Of a DNA stretch of 64,000 nt, positions 1-53,934 are shown in pieces. Both the position numbers and the translations under genes were made by a program. The DNA is taken from positions 13,880,947 through 13,944,946 of the forward strand of contig CP154957.1 in NCBI GenBank assembly GCA_039621445.1. The letters are read 5' to 3'. Within the stretch, counting starts at the first letter, position 1. Each line of letters begins with the position of its first letter. The notes beneath the pieces are model-generated. The model had not been told where the DNA came from and did no database searches. It saw only the letters and a program-made list of their open reading frames with translations. This stretch comes from Euglena gracilis (lineage: Eukaryota > Euglenida > Euglenophyceae > Euglenales).

Positions 1-1
1 G

Positions 2-340
2 GTGGCCCCAACACAAATCATCTTACAAAATCACCTGAACACAGTGGTCAGGGATTTAATCAAATCAGGATTCAAAATCAATGTGAAAAAGTCCACCCTG
101 CAGCCCACCCAAATCGTAAATCATCTTGGATTTCAACTAAACTTCCAAGAGGGAAAATTGCAGGTGCCCCCCCAGAAAATAAAAACAGTAAAAAAGGAGC
201 TGGGAAAAATGGTGAAAAAAGATTACATGTCAAAAAGGCAGTTAGCTGCCATTTTGGGCCAAATCAGATGCAATCTAATGGCCCTGCCCTTTCTAAGGGC
301 CTTTACAGATGCCCTGGCAAATTTTTTGGTGGAAAATTCC
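2..340 (+). CDS. DIRS reverse transcriptase, C-terminal end (partial)
   Basis: The frame starting at base 2 reads like the thumb/connection end of a DIRS reverse transcriptase: a VNHLGFQLNFQEGKLQVP stretch (residues about 39-56), then KRQLAAILGQIRCNLMALPF and FLRAFTDAL, matching the conserved segment that follows the RT palm in retroelements. The catalytic residues would lie upstream and are not in the window. The same frame stays open to 2617, but after about residue 110 its reading is no longer RT-like and the RNase H continues in the next frame (309-1322). Either a frameshift joins RT to RNase H or one base has been gained or lost here. Confidence 0.75.
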
Positions 341-1322
341 ACAGCCCCCTGGGATTCAAAAACAACCCATCTCCCAAAGAATAAAGGACCAATTAAGAGA
401 AATAAAAAATCTGCTGGACACCTGGGGGGGCAGACCCTTCCCCCAAAGTGCAACCAGAGAGTTGCACTCAGACAGCAGTACCCATGCCTGGGGGGGGCTG
501 GACATTCGAACAGGAAAAATTGTGCAAGAATTTTGGAGGGAAAACTCCATTTTGCACATAAATGTCAAAGAATTAAGTGCAGCAATAAGCACAGTTCAAA
601 GCCTCAGCCAGCCAGGGGAAACTGTGTCCCTATCCGTGGACAATCAAGTAATTTACTATTACTTAACAAAAGGGGGGGGCAGAAAAGACCCCTTCAATTC
701 CATGCTAAGACCCTTCTTCAAATGGTGCATGGAACACAACATAAACCTGCAAGTAAAGTGGGTCCCCTCAAAAGAATGCCTGGCAGACCCCATAAGCAGA
801 TGGGAAATGGACAGGGGGGATTATTCCCTGGACCCCCAACTTTTTCAATGGCTGAGGCAGCAGTTCAAAAATTACATCAACCTGAAAACAGACCTTTTTG
901 CCTCACCAGGCAACAAAAAACTGCCACAATTTGTGGCCAGGTGGCCCCACTGGGGAGCCACAGCAGTAGATGCATTACAATGTCCACTGGACAACATGGG
1001 GGATCTTTATGCAAACCCCCCCTGGTCTGTAATCCAAAAATTTCTCCCCAGATTAAAAATGTTTCCACAGACCAAAGTTTTGATGGTCACCCCCTACTGG
1101 GATTCAGCCACATGGTGGCCCCAGTTAATAAAAATGAAAGTTCCAGGGACCCCCTGCCTAAAAATCACCCCCTACAGGGGTATGTTCACCAATTGCAGGG
1201 GGGAAAAAATGCCACCCCCCAGGTGGCCCCTCCTTTGCATGATTTGCTCAGGCAAATTCTGGAGGGGAAACAAGTACAAAATTCGACCATTAACGATTTC
1301 CTGGGAAGAAACCCCAGCTTAA
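309..1322 (+). CDS. DIRS RNase H plus DAM-like methyltransferase domain
   Basis: Open frame in the +1 register relative to the RT and recombinase frame. RNase H acidic residues are in place: D55 in HSDSSTHAWGG, E88 in NVKELSAA, D111 in SVDNQVIYYY and D160 in VPSKECLADPISRW. A second domain follows with DLFASPGNKKLPQFVARW and the motif YANPPW at 234-239, the DPPW-like signature of the N6-adenine methyltransferase-like (DAM) domain found in DIRS pol proteins, then KVLMVTPYWDSATWWPQL. In DIRS elements RNase H removes the RNA template during cDNA synthesis; the role of the DAM domain is not established. The first ATG of the open stretch is at 309, but the real protein is probably fused to RT upstream. 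The stop is at 1320-1322. Confidence 0.85.
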   Translation: MPWQIFWWKIPQPPGIQKQPISQRIKDQLREIKNLLDTWGGRPFPQSATRELHSDSSTHAWGGLDIRTGKIVQEFWRENSILHINVKELSAAISTVQSLSQPGETVSLSVDNQVIYYYLTKGGGRKDPFNSMLRPFFKWCMEHNINLQVKWVPSKECLADPISRWEMDRGDYSLDPQLFQWLRQQFKNYINLKTDLFASPGNKKLPQFVARWPHWGATAVDALQCPLDNMGDLYANPPWSVIQKFLPRLKMFPQTKVLMVTPYWDSATWWPQLIKMKVPGTPCLKITPYRGMFTNCRGEKMPPPRWPLLCMICSGKFWRGNKYKIRPLTISWEETPA

Positions 1323-2617
1323 AGCGTTATCAAAGCGCTTTTACACTTTTATGGGTGATTTTGGACAAAATGGGGGTACCCCCCCCTGAAGCCACCACTG
1401 ACCAAGTGGTTGACGCTTTAATTCAACTTTTTCAATTTTCAAAGGCCCAAGCACGCAATGCATACAGTGCTATGCTATTGATCCCTGGCTTTGGTGGCCT
1501 AAGGTTCCATGCCATGTTGGCACCTTATAAAAGGCTTTGGAACCAAAACCTGGAGAAATATGGTGCATTCTGGGATCCCCTCCCAATCCTCCTGGGGCTG
1601 GCACAGTCCCCCCTGCCCTCTGATATGTGCACATTACGTACACAACTCATTTTCTGTTCACGCATCCTCTGTTTATACAGATCATCTGATTTGGCACAGG
1701 TCCAAAGAACCATCAGTGTGTTGGGGGGGGCACCCTACATCAAAATTAAACGTAAAGGGCAAAAACTCCATAAGTGGGAGAGAGTTGTCTCCATTCCACA
1801 ATGCCCCCAAATCAGCCCCTTTCATTTAATGATGTCTTATGTGACAGCAACGCGTTTCTTTATGAAACCTGGGGGCCCCCTGTTAATTACGTTAAAACCC
1901 CCCTACAAAGCCATTAAGGCAGACACCATTGCTTCGATAACCAAACACTTTTTGGCCCAGCAGGGAGTACCCCCCCAGGTTTGGGGACCCCACTCCACCA
2001 GAGGGGCAGGAGTTGGTTTACTCAAAAAATTGGGCCTTTCTGCCCAAGAAGTTTGTGAAATTGGTCAGTGGAAGGGGGTGGAGGCTTTCACAGCCCATTA
2101 CCAAAGACTTGGTGCCCAAAGTGCTTTGGAGAGTGCCCTGGCCCCCCTTTTTTCAGTGCACAATCTGGCCTCACAATGGCAAAGTGCGGAGCCCGAGGTG
2201 TCTCGTACTCCCTCGAGGCAGACCGAGAAGGGAGGAAGGGACACCGAGGGCGAAGCACAAAGACATTGTGAGACCCGACCCACCCACCCATATAAGAAAA
2301 TTTGTCTTCAAACGCCCTCGATTAGAAGATGGGGGCCAGGGGGGGGGAGGTGGGGGGGGACCCCCCCAGACAAAGAAACAGCGCCATGGTCGCCACGTCG
2401 GAGACAACGCAGCCAACTCCGGCGAGGCGGCACTAAGCGGGACCTCCTAACCCAGCGCAGCAAACAATCACACAACAAACCGCCGGCGAGCAAGGCATGG
2501 CCTCACAATGTCTTTGTGCTTCGCCCTCGGTGTCCCTTCCTCCCTTCTCGGTCTGCCTCGAGGGAGTACGAGAAAAGACCAGAATTTCACACATGGCATG
2601 AAGCAGGTCCCCCCTAA
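1229..2617 (+). CDS. DIRS tyrosine recombinase
   Basis: Returns to the RT frame and overlaps the end of the RNase H/DAM frame, as in DIRS-1. Numbering from base 2, the catalytic set of a tyrosine recombinase can be read: R560 in SRILCLYRSSDL, a basic KIKRKGQKLHKW segment at the beta-hairpin lysine position, HxxR at H664-R667 in GPHSTRGAGV, W in EIGQWKG, and the nucleophile Y700 in TAHYQRL. The N-terminal part (about residues 430-520) is helical and has the SAM-like core-binding look. After about residue 715 the frame runs through the inverted-repeat region and reads as low-value Arg/Pro-rich sequence, so the true protein end could be earlier. It would insert the circular cDNA. Confidence 0.85.
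   Translation, partial: PPLHDLLRQILEGKQVQNSTINDFLGRNPSLKRYQSAFTLLWVILDKMGVPPPEATTDQVVDALIQLFQFSKAQARNAYSAMLLIPGFGGLRFHAMLAPYKRLWNQNLEKYGAFWDPLPILLGLAQSPLPSDMCTLRTQLIFCSRILCLYRSSDLAQVQRTISVLGGAPYIKIKRKGQKLHKWERVVSIPQCPQISPFHLMMSYVTATRFFMKPGGPLLITLKPPYKAIKADTIASITKHFLAQQGVPPQVWGPHSTRGAGVGLLKKLGLSAQEVCEIGQWKGVEAFTAHYQRLGAQSALESALAPLFSVHNLASQWQSAEPEVSRTPSRQTEKGGRDTEGEAQRHCETRPTHPYKKICLQTPSIRRWGPGGGRWGGTPPDKETAPWSPRRRQRSQLRRGGTKRDLLTQRSKQSHNKPPASKAWPHNVFVLRPRCPFLPSRSASREYEKRPEFHTWHEAGPP
2201..2573. repeat. 72-bp perfect inverted repeat at the DIRS 3' end
   Basis: Bases 2201-2272 and 2502-2573 are exact reverse complements, separated by 229 bp that contain poly-G and poly-C runs. A 12-bp direct repeat, GGCCTCACAATG, also occurs at 2167-2178 and 2499-2510. 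DIRS elements end in inverted terminal repeats whose internal complementary region rebuilds the ends during replication; I infer that this hairpin is that apparatus or the terminal repeat itself. Its spacer differs from canonical DIRS-1, where the complementary region matches both termini. The missing 5' terminus would decide. Confidence 0.8.
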
Positions 2618-2620
2618 TGT

Positions 2621-4654
2621 GGGGTGTTTGGGGGTGGTGTGCGATTAGGTTTCGGGTTCCTCTCGATGGGCATTGAGGGTCTTGCTATTCTGGTTCTGGG
2701 GGGTCTGGGGCGGCTTGGCGGCAGTGAAGCATTTTTCGGAATGGGCCAGCGAGGGCTGCTCGGCTCCATTCTGGACGTCTTTTCAAGGTGGCCGAGGGGG
2801 AGTCCCCCTGCCTTCCTTTCACATGGAGATGGCCCCCTCCCATTCCTTTCGTACCCCATGTGGCTTCAAGGGGTATGGAGGCCGGGGGCAGGCCAAGGAG
2901 GCTTCTGGAAGGGCAAAAGGGGGCCAAAGGCCGGAAGGAAAAGGGGCAGGGGAAAAATCCCGCCAGCGGCCGGAACTAAGCCACCTTTGGCCTCCGGGGG
3001 CATTCAGGCCCCCCAATTTTTTTTTGAGGCGCCGGGCGCAGCATTTTAAAATCAGCGGGGGATGCCACCCGCCCCCTCCCTTTCCTGGGGGGTCGGGCAC
3101 CAACTGGGGGGAAAGAACTCAAGGGAAAGAACTCAAGGCAGCTGCAAATTTTGACGCTGTTTGGCTAAAAAGGCCCACCCCCAAAAACAAAACAAAAACC
3201 TCTGAATCTCTGAAACCTCTGAAAAGCCTGGCCGACGATGGCAGGGAACTTATTTTAATTTATTCAAATTTGTTTTAGGCGGGAAATCTGCATTTTGGAC
3301 AAGTGAGTTTCCAAAATGGCTCCCCAGAAAAAAATTGGATTGCCCGAGGGCGGGTTCCAATCCAATCCCTGTTTTCCATCGCCTCTGACCAAACCTGCAC
3401 CCCCCAAACCTGCCCAATTGAAAACATTTTACAGCAGAGAGATGAAGGCAACAAAAAGTGGACACAAAAAGAGGGAAAACTCCAGACGTTGGTAATGAAT
3501 AGCATGGTTAGATGACATGCAACTGGTCAGAAATGGAACAAAACAACAACAACTTTTTCCATGAAGAGAAGGGAGGACCTTTTGATGGTGTGGGGAAAAC
3601 GGAATCCAATTGAACGAAAGACAGAGGTCAGAACTGGTGAGAAATCATTGTCACAGCGGACCCAAAGGCCCGGCAGAACGACCTGGCGGCGTGGCCTGGT
3701 GCGGAAAAAACAAAAAATAAATCACAAAAAAAAGAGATCAATGATTTAGCGTTTTGAAAGTTCTGTATCGAAATGCTGACTTCATGCATGTTGTTTGCAA
3801 GGTAAAATTGTCAACCATCACAGCAGCAGCTATTTCATATCGAATCCGAAAACAATTCATTCTGTGTGAAAGAAATGGGCAACATTGCTTGTTCCGCTGC
3901 TAACAAGGTTTAAATGCCCGCCAATATTTCTTTTGTCTGGTTCAAAGGAAACAGCTTCATTCGGCCATCTTGTCCAAAACCGACACCTCTCGCTCACGAA
4001 GACGCACAGAGCGTGGAGACATTCACTTAATGTGTATCACAACTTTGTGGTGACACACAAAGTTTTTGATACCAAATTCTTTTGGTGATGCACGTCCAGG
4101 GGGGGGGAAATCTGACTGGGAAAAAAACAATTTTCCGACGGGAAAAATTCTGTTAGGAAAAACTGGACAAAACCTTAAAATGCTGGGAAAAATTCTGGAC
4201 GCTCGCTAAAAACGGGCAGGAAAAAATTCTGGACGAAAAATTTCTTGAACCCATCCTTCAGGGAAAGCCGTCAGAATTCACATTAAAATCCCAGGTTAAC
4301 CAAATCCGACGTTCAAAAACTGATGGAATCCCAAACTTCAAATTGCAATAAAATGCAAAAGACGCATTCTGTTTCATCTTGGATGATCAATCTACCTTCC
4401 AACAGGTGATTTGGAACAAAAACATATTCCAAGAATCGGCGCGAAGCGCCGAAGAAAATTTTTGGGCGTTCACTGGAGGAAATTGTATTCTCTTAAATTT
4501 TCCGGAAAAATTCTGGACGGGTCCTTTAGATGGCGGGAACTATCCTGGACAAATTTTCGTCCAGAATTTTTCCCATGACAATTTTTCCCATTCAAGTTTT
4601 CTCCCCGGTATGATACACAATGAATGTGCGACGCACAACACAAAAATTTGCGAT
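2621..4654. other. No clear gene; possible last exon of the large minus-strand gene
   Basis: GC-rich, mixed-frame DNA to about 3240, then AT-richer sequence. Several open stretches exist but none shows a motif. A weak candidate terminal exon lies at 3651-3695 on the minus strand: acceptor ...CGCACCAG then 14 codons reading ATPPGRSAGPLGPL and TGA, phase 0. It would fit the phase of the exon at 5835-5948, but 45 nt with no donor to test is close to chance. Confidence 0.25.
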
Positions 4655-5040
4655 GTGATAAACCCCCCTCCCTAATAAGTGCGCAGTACCCTAATTGTGC
4701 GCAGTGACCTAATAAATGCGCACCTCCCAAGGGTCCGAAACTACCTCTCTAAAAAGTGCGCACCCCCCAAAAGAGAAATCACTGTCACATCTCAGGTCGG
4801 AAAGCACACAAAATTCTCAGAACTTCCTTCTCAGACCAAATGCTTCTATCGTCCAAGCCCAAATTTGACACATAATCACTTGACTCATTGCGGCAAAAAT
4901 GGAAAAGAGTGGTGGAAAGTCAAGTATTTTGTGCTTTGCCCTAAAAGTGCGCAGTGCCCTATTAAATGCGCACCCCTTCGGGTCCGAAACTACGTCCTTA
5001 AAATGTGCGCACCCGTTCACTTATTAGGGGGGGTTTACAC
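4655..5040. mobile_element. Short poly-C/G ended element with inverted ends (GTGCGCA family)
   Basis: The left end GTGATAAACCCCCCTCCCTA and right end TTAGGGGGGGTTTACAC are inverted copies extended by ATAAGTG/CACTTAT. Inside, the block with TGCGCAGT, AAATGCGCACC and GGGTCCGAAACTAC occurs twice (about 4677-4775 and 4946-5015). No coding capacity; about 386 bp. No clear target duplication. It resembles the element at 7813-8034 in having poly-C ends and repeated GCGCACC blocks. Confidence 0.6.
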
Positions 5041-5094
5041 AATGGTGGAATTGATCTGTTGACGCCATGGTCATTCAGAGTGGATGAACTTTGG

Positions 5095-5510
5095 CCCTGG
5101 CCAGAGGTTTTTTTTTTAGGATTCGAGGGAGAGGGGGGGGGTCTGGACAATGCCATTGCTACGCCCCCCTGGGGGGGGGGAAGGGGGTCAGTTTCCAATT
5201 CATTTTAAAAGTTTCGATTTTTTGACGAAAAACGGGCAAAAAATGAAACAATCCAAAAAGGGCTATGGCCGAACACACAGTATTTGGAATCGGACGGTGA
5301 TAATCCGCTGTTTTCACGACCCACCCAGGGGAGGGGGGGGTTAAATTTCGCTCTGGCCTCTTTCCCTCTCTTTCCCCCTTTCTCTTTCCCCCTACCACCT
5401 CCCTCAATATCGATGGGCTTCCCATACATCCCTACCGTTCGGGGGTCAACCCCAACTCGGTATCGCCCAGTCCTTGGGTGATTTTGCGCGAGCCAAAGCT
5501 CGGGGTTCGG
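5095..5510. repeat. Degenerate dispersed repeat related to 12740-12905
   Basis: The run GGTGATAATCCGCTGTTTTCACGACC, a poly-G tract, TTCGCTCTGGCC and then ATGGGCTTCCCATACATCCCTACC follow the same order as at 12755-12880 (GGTGATGATCTGCCGTTCTCACAACC, poly-G, TTCGCTCTAGCTC, ATGGGCTTCACACACATCC). Shorter relatives occur near 19725 and 20610. No coding sense. Confidence 0.5.
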
Positions 5511-5834
5511 CAACAGCCCCTAACATTTTATCCCCTCCTTGGGGCAGGCATCAAACGCTCCTCATCGACAATGAAAGGTGACCTATAATGAGCAAAATAT
5601 ATTTTTCAGATATTATCATCTATTTTTGAACATGCAGATTGATTTTTACAAAGATTACATGTATAAAACATCATGCCACATATGTGAAACAGCAAACTAT
5701 AAATGAAGTTGTAAACCTCACAGCAAAGAAAACCGCAGGAGTCACAAAATGGATGATTCAACCTACAATCCGCACCAAATGTGATTTTTTGTTGGCCCAC
5801 GGATTCACCAAGCAATTCACGCACAACGACACAC

Positions 5835-50096
<44,262 letters not shown>

Positions 50097-50424
50097 CTGC
50101 GGGGGCGGTGGACCGCAAACAGGGCACACCTGGGGTGTGCGAGACGGCGTTGCAGAGTGGGTGTGGTGTGCGCAGGTTGGTTTCCATTTAACTCCACGGC
50201 TAACTCGAGTTATGGCTATTTTAAGGCCATTTCGCCCCAAACACTGCACGTTTTGGCCATTTTTGGGCTATTTCAGGGTCAAAAACCCCTGAAAAATCAA
50301 AATAAATCCAAAATGGCGGCCAATCAAAGAAGATCACTGGGACCTAAAATAAAGCGGCGACCCACACCACACCACGCAGGATACCAAAAAAAAAGAAGTG
50401 GCGTTGTGTTATGAACCACCCTTA
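50097..50424. other. Intergenic spacer with a possible trans-splice acceptor
   Basis: About 330 bp between the stop of the upstream gene and the start of the large gene on the same strand. It ends (transcript sense) in GGTCCACCGCCCCCGCAG directly before G-ATG. No internal splice pair is evident. Confidence 0.5.
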
Positions 50425-50716
50425 TTATTGTGGATCGACATCGTCACCCTTGGCATCGCCGTCGTCATCGTTGGAAGAAAAACTGTCCCAGAACGCAGAT
50501 CGCGAGCCATACGGGTAGCACGGCTCAAAGATGTGGGCGATGCTGCAAATGACGTCGATCCGGGGATCGCCCCGGTTCAGCTTGCAATTCACAAAGAAAT
50601 CCAGCATTCGCTTCTCCGCGATCACGCCCGCTCCGAAATTTGTGACGAAGAACGCAGCCACAAATTCAGGGAACGTCTTCTTTGGCTCGACGCTGACCTT
50701 ATCATCATAGGTGGCC
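50425..50716 (-). CDS. Last exon of the upstream gene
   Basis: Acceptor TTCACAATTCAG completes an Arg codon left by the previous exon, then ATYDDKVSVEPKKTFPEFVA, AFFVTNFGAGVIAEKRMLDF and FVNCKLNRGDPRIDVICSIA. Cys-containing HIFEPCYPYGSR and the acidic tail follow, then TAA TAA. The helix pattern F..AFF...G.G..AEKRM..F...K....PRI resembles helical modules of cytoskeletal proteins, without a named match. Confidence 0.75.
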
Positions 50717-51503
50717 CTGAATTGTGAAAATCGAAATTATGTGTGCGAACAAAATACATGAAAGAAATAAAGAAATGCATATTTGTCTATTCTGTTTGCC
50801 TAACCCCCCCCTGAATATAACGACGGGGCGTTATCTGACTTTTCAGTTGGTGGCAAAGCCAGAGGGGTCGTTATACACGCGGGGGTGTTATCAGAGGAGG
50901 GCTTTGCTGTTTTCCCTACCGCAGCTATGTCTGGCACGCTTTCTACCATCCATCCATCATGCCATCCACCTGGGTTCACACCCCAGTTGATGACGTTGTA
51001 AAGAAGTTTGATGAGGATGTGCAAGGGTCCTCTGTAGGCTCTGCTCCTCCGCCCACCCTGACCACGCCCCCGTCCAAGCAGCGGTCGATCCGCTCATACT
51101 TCAAATAAATACTGGGCCTGGACGCTCTTACGTGAGATGCATCATCTTACCCGTGCTTTCTGCTCTTTGTCAACCATGGGTCGTTATATTTCTTTTTGGT
51201 GGAAATTCCAGGATATTCCTTTACAAATGGGGGGGGGTTCGTTATCAGAGGGGGGTCGTTCTAAATGAGGGGGGGTTTATTCTAATTGCATATTTGCCTT
51301 ACTCTAAAGAAATGAACATTTGTCAACCAGGCAAACCACCAAACAGCATTCTATAACCTTTACGGGGTGATACACAGGGTTTTTGTGTCGATCGTGGTGC
51401 TCACCTGTCGCTGAGGAGCTTGTCCACAAGCTTGTTGAATCGCTCCTTTGTCCATTCTTGCGGGGAATACGCCTTCCACGTGGCCTGGGAGGGAGGAGGA
51501 CAA

Positions 51504-51537
<34 letters not shown>

Positions 51538-52838
51538 GTTTGAGAAATTTGGAAAATACAGACGGCATAACGTTGCCTGAGCCGGACGATCTCTTCTGCG
51601 ATTTGCCAGAGTCTCGCTCGGGTGAGCAGCTTTTGAATCACTGAATCAAAAACCATTTGGCGTGGATGAGCAATCGTTACACAATTTACAACATGGATGA
51701 AAAACATCACAACAATTGCAAAAAAGTCAGAATATGAACATTAAACAACATAAATCCATGTTCATTTTGAAATACATGTGCTTGTTTACAATGGCTGCTG
51801 TGTATTTGCATGCATAAAGACAAACAGCAACATTAAATGAAAATGCACCATACAAAAACCAGACTATAACTCAAGGCAATTTCCCTTCTTCATACCACAC
51901 ATAGAATATAACACTGTAATCAAACAGAAAATGCATGGAAAAAGAAAAAATGCACGAACCAGAAATATCCAGACAACGGGCGAGACAGCTTCATGGACCT
52001 TTGTCGTGCGGCATAAGAACAATCAGCAGGACCTTGAAAAAAGGGCGGTAGATGTTGGGGATGAAGGACAGGTGCATCACACGAGGATTCGACGGCATGG
52101 AATCCACTTTGCTGCAGACCTTGGCCAGTCGATCCATTTGCTCCTGAAAACGGCCAATGGAATTGCACGAGGTTAATTTGTGCTCCAACAATACAATTTT
52201 TTTACCGACCCCCGGGGGGGAGGGGGGTCACTCCATTCTTCGGAAAACTTTTCTTGGGAAACCAGCCAGCCACTACCCCCCCCCCCTGGGGGGGGTCGGC
52301 CACTTTGGAATCCAAAAGGAAATTTGACAAAAAAATCATGAAAAAAAGCCAAAAAATTTGCGGCGCCTTCGGCGCCGGGTCACTTTAGTGGTTTTTTGCC
52401 GACCCCCCGGGAGGCGGCCAAAAACCAGTCAGTCACTCTGAAAAAACCAGTCACCCACCCCCCAGGAGGGGGTCGGCCAGTGACTAAGTGCTTGGACGGC
52501 TCTATCAAAGAGGCACATTTCATGCCTGCAAAATTGTAAGTCAACTCAGAACTTATTGTGCATATTGGAAAGAGTGTTGTTCGCATTTGTTCACGTGACA
52601 CAGGAGGTGGTCATTTCCCTCTCCATAAAACCCTTTGGTGTGAAGGTAAATGATGCAAAAAAAAAGGACCTTTCCAAAGAGTTTTCATGAATGTCCATGC
52701 CACTCGCTCTTGAGCACACCTGCAGGGAAAGCTGTTCGAGGCGGATGCGGTTTTTAAGCTCCTCTTCCTTCTCGAGTACAGAGGCATTTTTACGACGCAG
52801 AGGGAAGGGGACCCACTTCTGGAGGTCAATTTCGGGGG
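50425..52838 (-). CDS. Unknown gene, four consistent exons, C-terminal part
   Basis: Minus-strand gene directly upstream of the large gene. Exons 52720-52838, 52033-52143, 51405-51484 and 50425-50716 join in phase and end at TAA (50425-50427), about 133 codons plus a 97-codon last exon. Conserved-looking segments include EIDLQKWVPFPLRRKNASVL, EQMDRLAKVCSKVDSMPSNP and KTFPEFVAAFFVTNFGAGVI. I do not recognise the family; the alpha-helical repeats with basic patches could be a MIF4G/HEAT-like or scaffold protein, which is a guess. The C-terminus is acidic (SSNDDDGDAKGDDVDPQ). The first exon may be 53188-53259. Confidence 0.7.
51405..51484 (-). CDS. Third visible exon of the upstream gene
   Basis: Acceptor CTCCTCCCTCCCAG, donor GCGACAG before GTGAGC. 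Reads ATWKAYSPQEWTKERFNKLV and DKLLSD; phase 0 to 2, consistent on both sides. Strong splice signals. Confidence 0.8.
52033..52143 (-). CDS. Second visible exon of the upstream gene
   Basis: Acceptor TTGGCCGTTTTCAG, donor TTCAAG before GTCCTG, phase 0 on both sides. Reads EQMDRLAKVCSKVDSMPSNP and RVMHLSFIPNIYRPFFK. Confidence 0.8.
52206..52487. mobile_element. CAGTCAGTCAC-family element, copy 4
   Basis: From CCGACCCCCGGGGGGGAGG to GGGTCGGCCAGTGACTAAG. The middle has GCGGCGCCTTCGGCGCCGGGTCACTTTAG. Nearly collinear with copy 3. It lies wholly inside the intron between the first and second visible exons of the upstream gene. Confidence 0.75.
52720..52838 (-). CDS. First secure exon of the upstream gene
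   Basis: Acceptor GCGAAGTTTTCAG, donor CTGCAG before GTGTGC. Reads PEIDLQKWVPFPLRRKNASV and LEKEEELKNRIRLEQLSLQ, ending in a coiled-coil-like helix. Needs one base from the preceding exon. Confidence 0.75.
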
Positions 52839-53187
52839 CTGAAAACTTCGCTTCACACCGAAAATAGAAGAAAACTCCCCTCCTGGGTATCCACTCGGCC
52901 TGGAAATAACAGTACTACAACCCCTCCCCCCTGGGGGTAACTTTCCAAAAAAAGCCAGCCTTCCTTTTTGACAACCAATCACCTCCAATCACCTACACCC
53001 AGAGTGTACACAAATAGCCCAAATGCATGGACTTGGAGGTTTCTCCCAAGAATTTTCGGTGCTGGGCGGGGGATGGGGAGGGGTCCGGGGGGATATTGTT
53101 GATCAAGGTGTTTCCAACCCTCCCGCCTCCCCAGAGGGGGGGGGGGGCTGACTTCCCCCTGGGCCAGGTCACCAACCTAAAAACAAC

Positions 53188-53259
53188 CTCTGTTCTCGAG
53201 CCCGCTGCGCCAGCAGGGCAGCCCGGTCAGCGTTGCTGACACTCAAATTCAGGTTCATC
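53188..53259 (-). CDS. Possible first coding exon of the upstream gene
   Basis: CTTTGCTTCTGCAG then G-ATG; reads MNLNLSVSNADRAALLAQRA and REQ. Its 3' side is unusual: ...GAACAGAGGTTGTTTTTAGG resembles the CAG-T-rich 5' border of the non-conventional introns. Neither the GT donor (AG before GTTGTT, phase 2) nor the CAG border (phase 0) matches the phase needed at 52838, so an exon may be missing. Confidence 0.5.
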
Positions 53260-53739
53260 CTGCAGAAGCAAAGAAGCAGAGTCCGACAGCTGCCTCAGAA
53301 CACAGAGATTGGCTGTGGACTGACCGTGTGCGGATCCCATCCACGCACATTTGGCGTCAGACCCACCTGGCCCCCCCCGGTGTGCGGGGAATGTTTTGTT
53401 GACCTGGGTGTGTGAGAGAGAGATACAAACCCTTTGCAGAACCAAATTTAGAAACCACCGGCAATAGCAGACACCCACCCTTCCCTTCCAGGTGGTCGAA
53501 ACCTCGAACTCAACAAGGAGATAGGAATCAGTTTCCCAGTTACCAGCGCAATTCAGCTGAATCCCTAGGAGTTCTTCCCTCCAACAAACATAAAATCCTT
53601 CAGTGAACAGCAGATGGGGCTTGGGGGGACTTCTTCATAAAGGCGCGACTGCCACGGCTCTGTGCAGGCAGACTCCTTGTGGGTTTGGAGTCAGACCCAA
53701 ATTTAGGCCGAACTCCTAAAAACCTAACATTGCCGAAAG

Positions 53740-53930
53740 TTAGCCTAACCCCAACCCTAACCCTAACCCTCTCCCTGACCCTAACCCTGACCACCGACTT
53801 GAAAAATTTTGGGTGGCGATCCTTAGCGGACAAGAACCGCAATGGATGTGGCCGGAATTTTAAATTATCGAAGAAGTTGTCAGGGTTTGGGGTTAGGCTT
53901 AGGGTTAGGGTTAGGGTTTGGTCCCTTGGT
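53740..53930. repeat. Interstitial telomere-like tracts facing each other
   Basis: CCTAACCCTAACCCTAACCC at about 53745-53790 and GGGTTAGGCTTAGGGTTAGG at about 53887-53925, separated by about 100 bp of non-repeat DNA. Confidence 0.85.
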
Positions 53931-53934
53931 AAAC

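Larger units (their letters stand above)
1..2620 (+). mobile_element. DIRS-like tyrosine-recombinase retrotransposon, 5' truncated by the window edge
   Basis: Three domains in the order known for DIRS elements are visible: the end of a reverse transcriptase, RNase H followed by a DAM-type methyltransferase-like domain, and a tyrosine recombinase. They sit in two overlapping plus-strand frames, and the recombinase frame stays open from base 2 to 2617 underneath the RNase H frame. The element ends in a 72-bp perfect inverted repeat (2201-2272 and 2502-2573). DIRS elements lack an integrase and use the recombinase to insert, normally without target duplication. Reading frames are intact in what is visible, so the copy may be young. 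The 5' part, including the RT active site, lies outside the window. Confidence 0.85.

Noticed and set aside
5099-5360. Possible CAG/CTG unit (GCCAGAGGTTTTTTTTTTAGG to CTCTGGCCTC)
   Set aside because: The CTGGCC repeat at its ends is out of register with the expected cut sites, and the ends are not clearly complementary.
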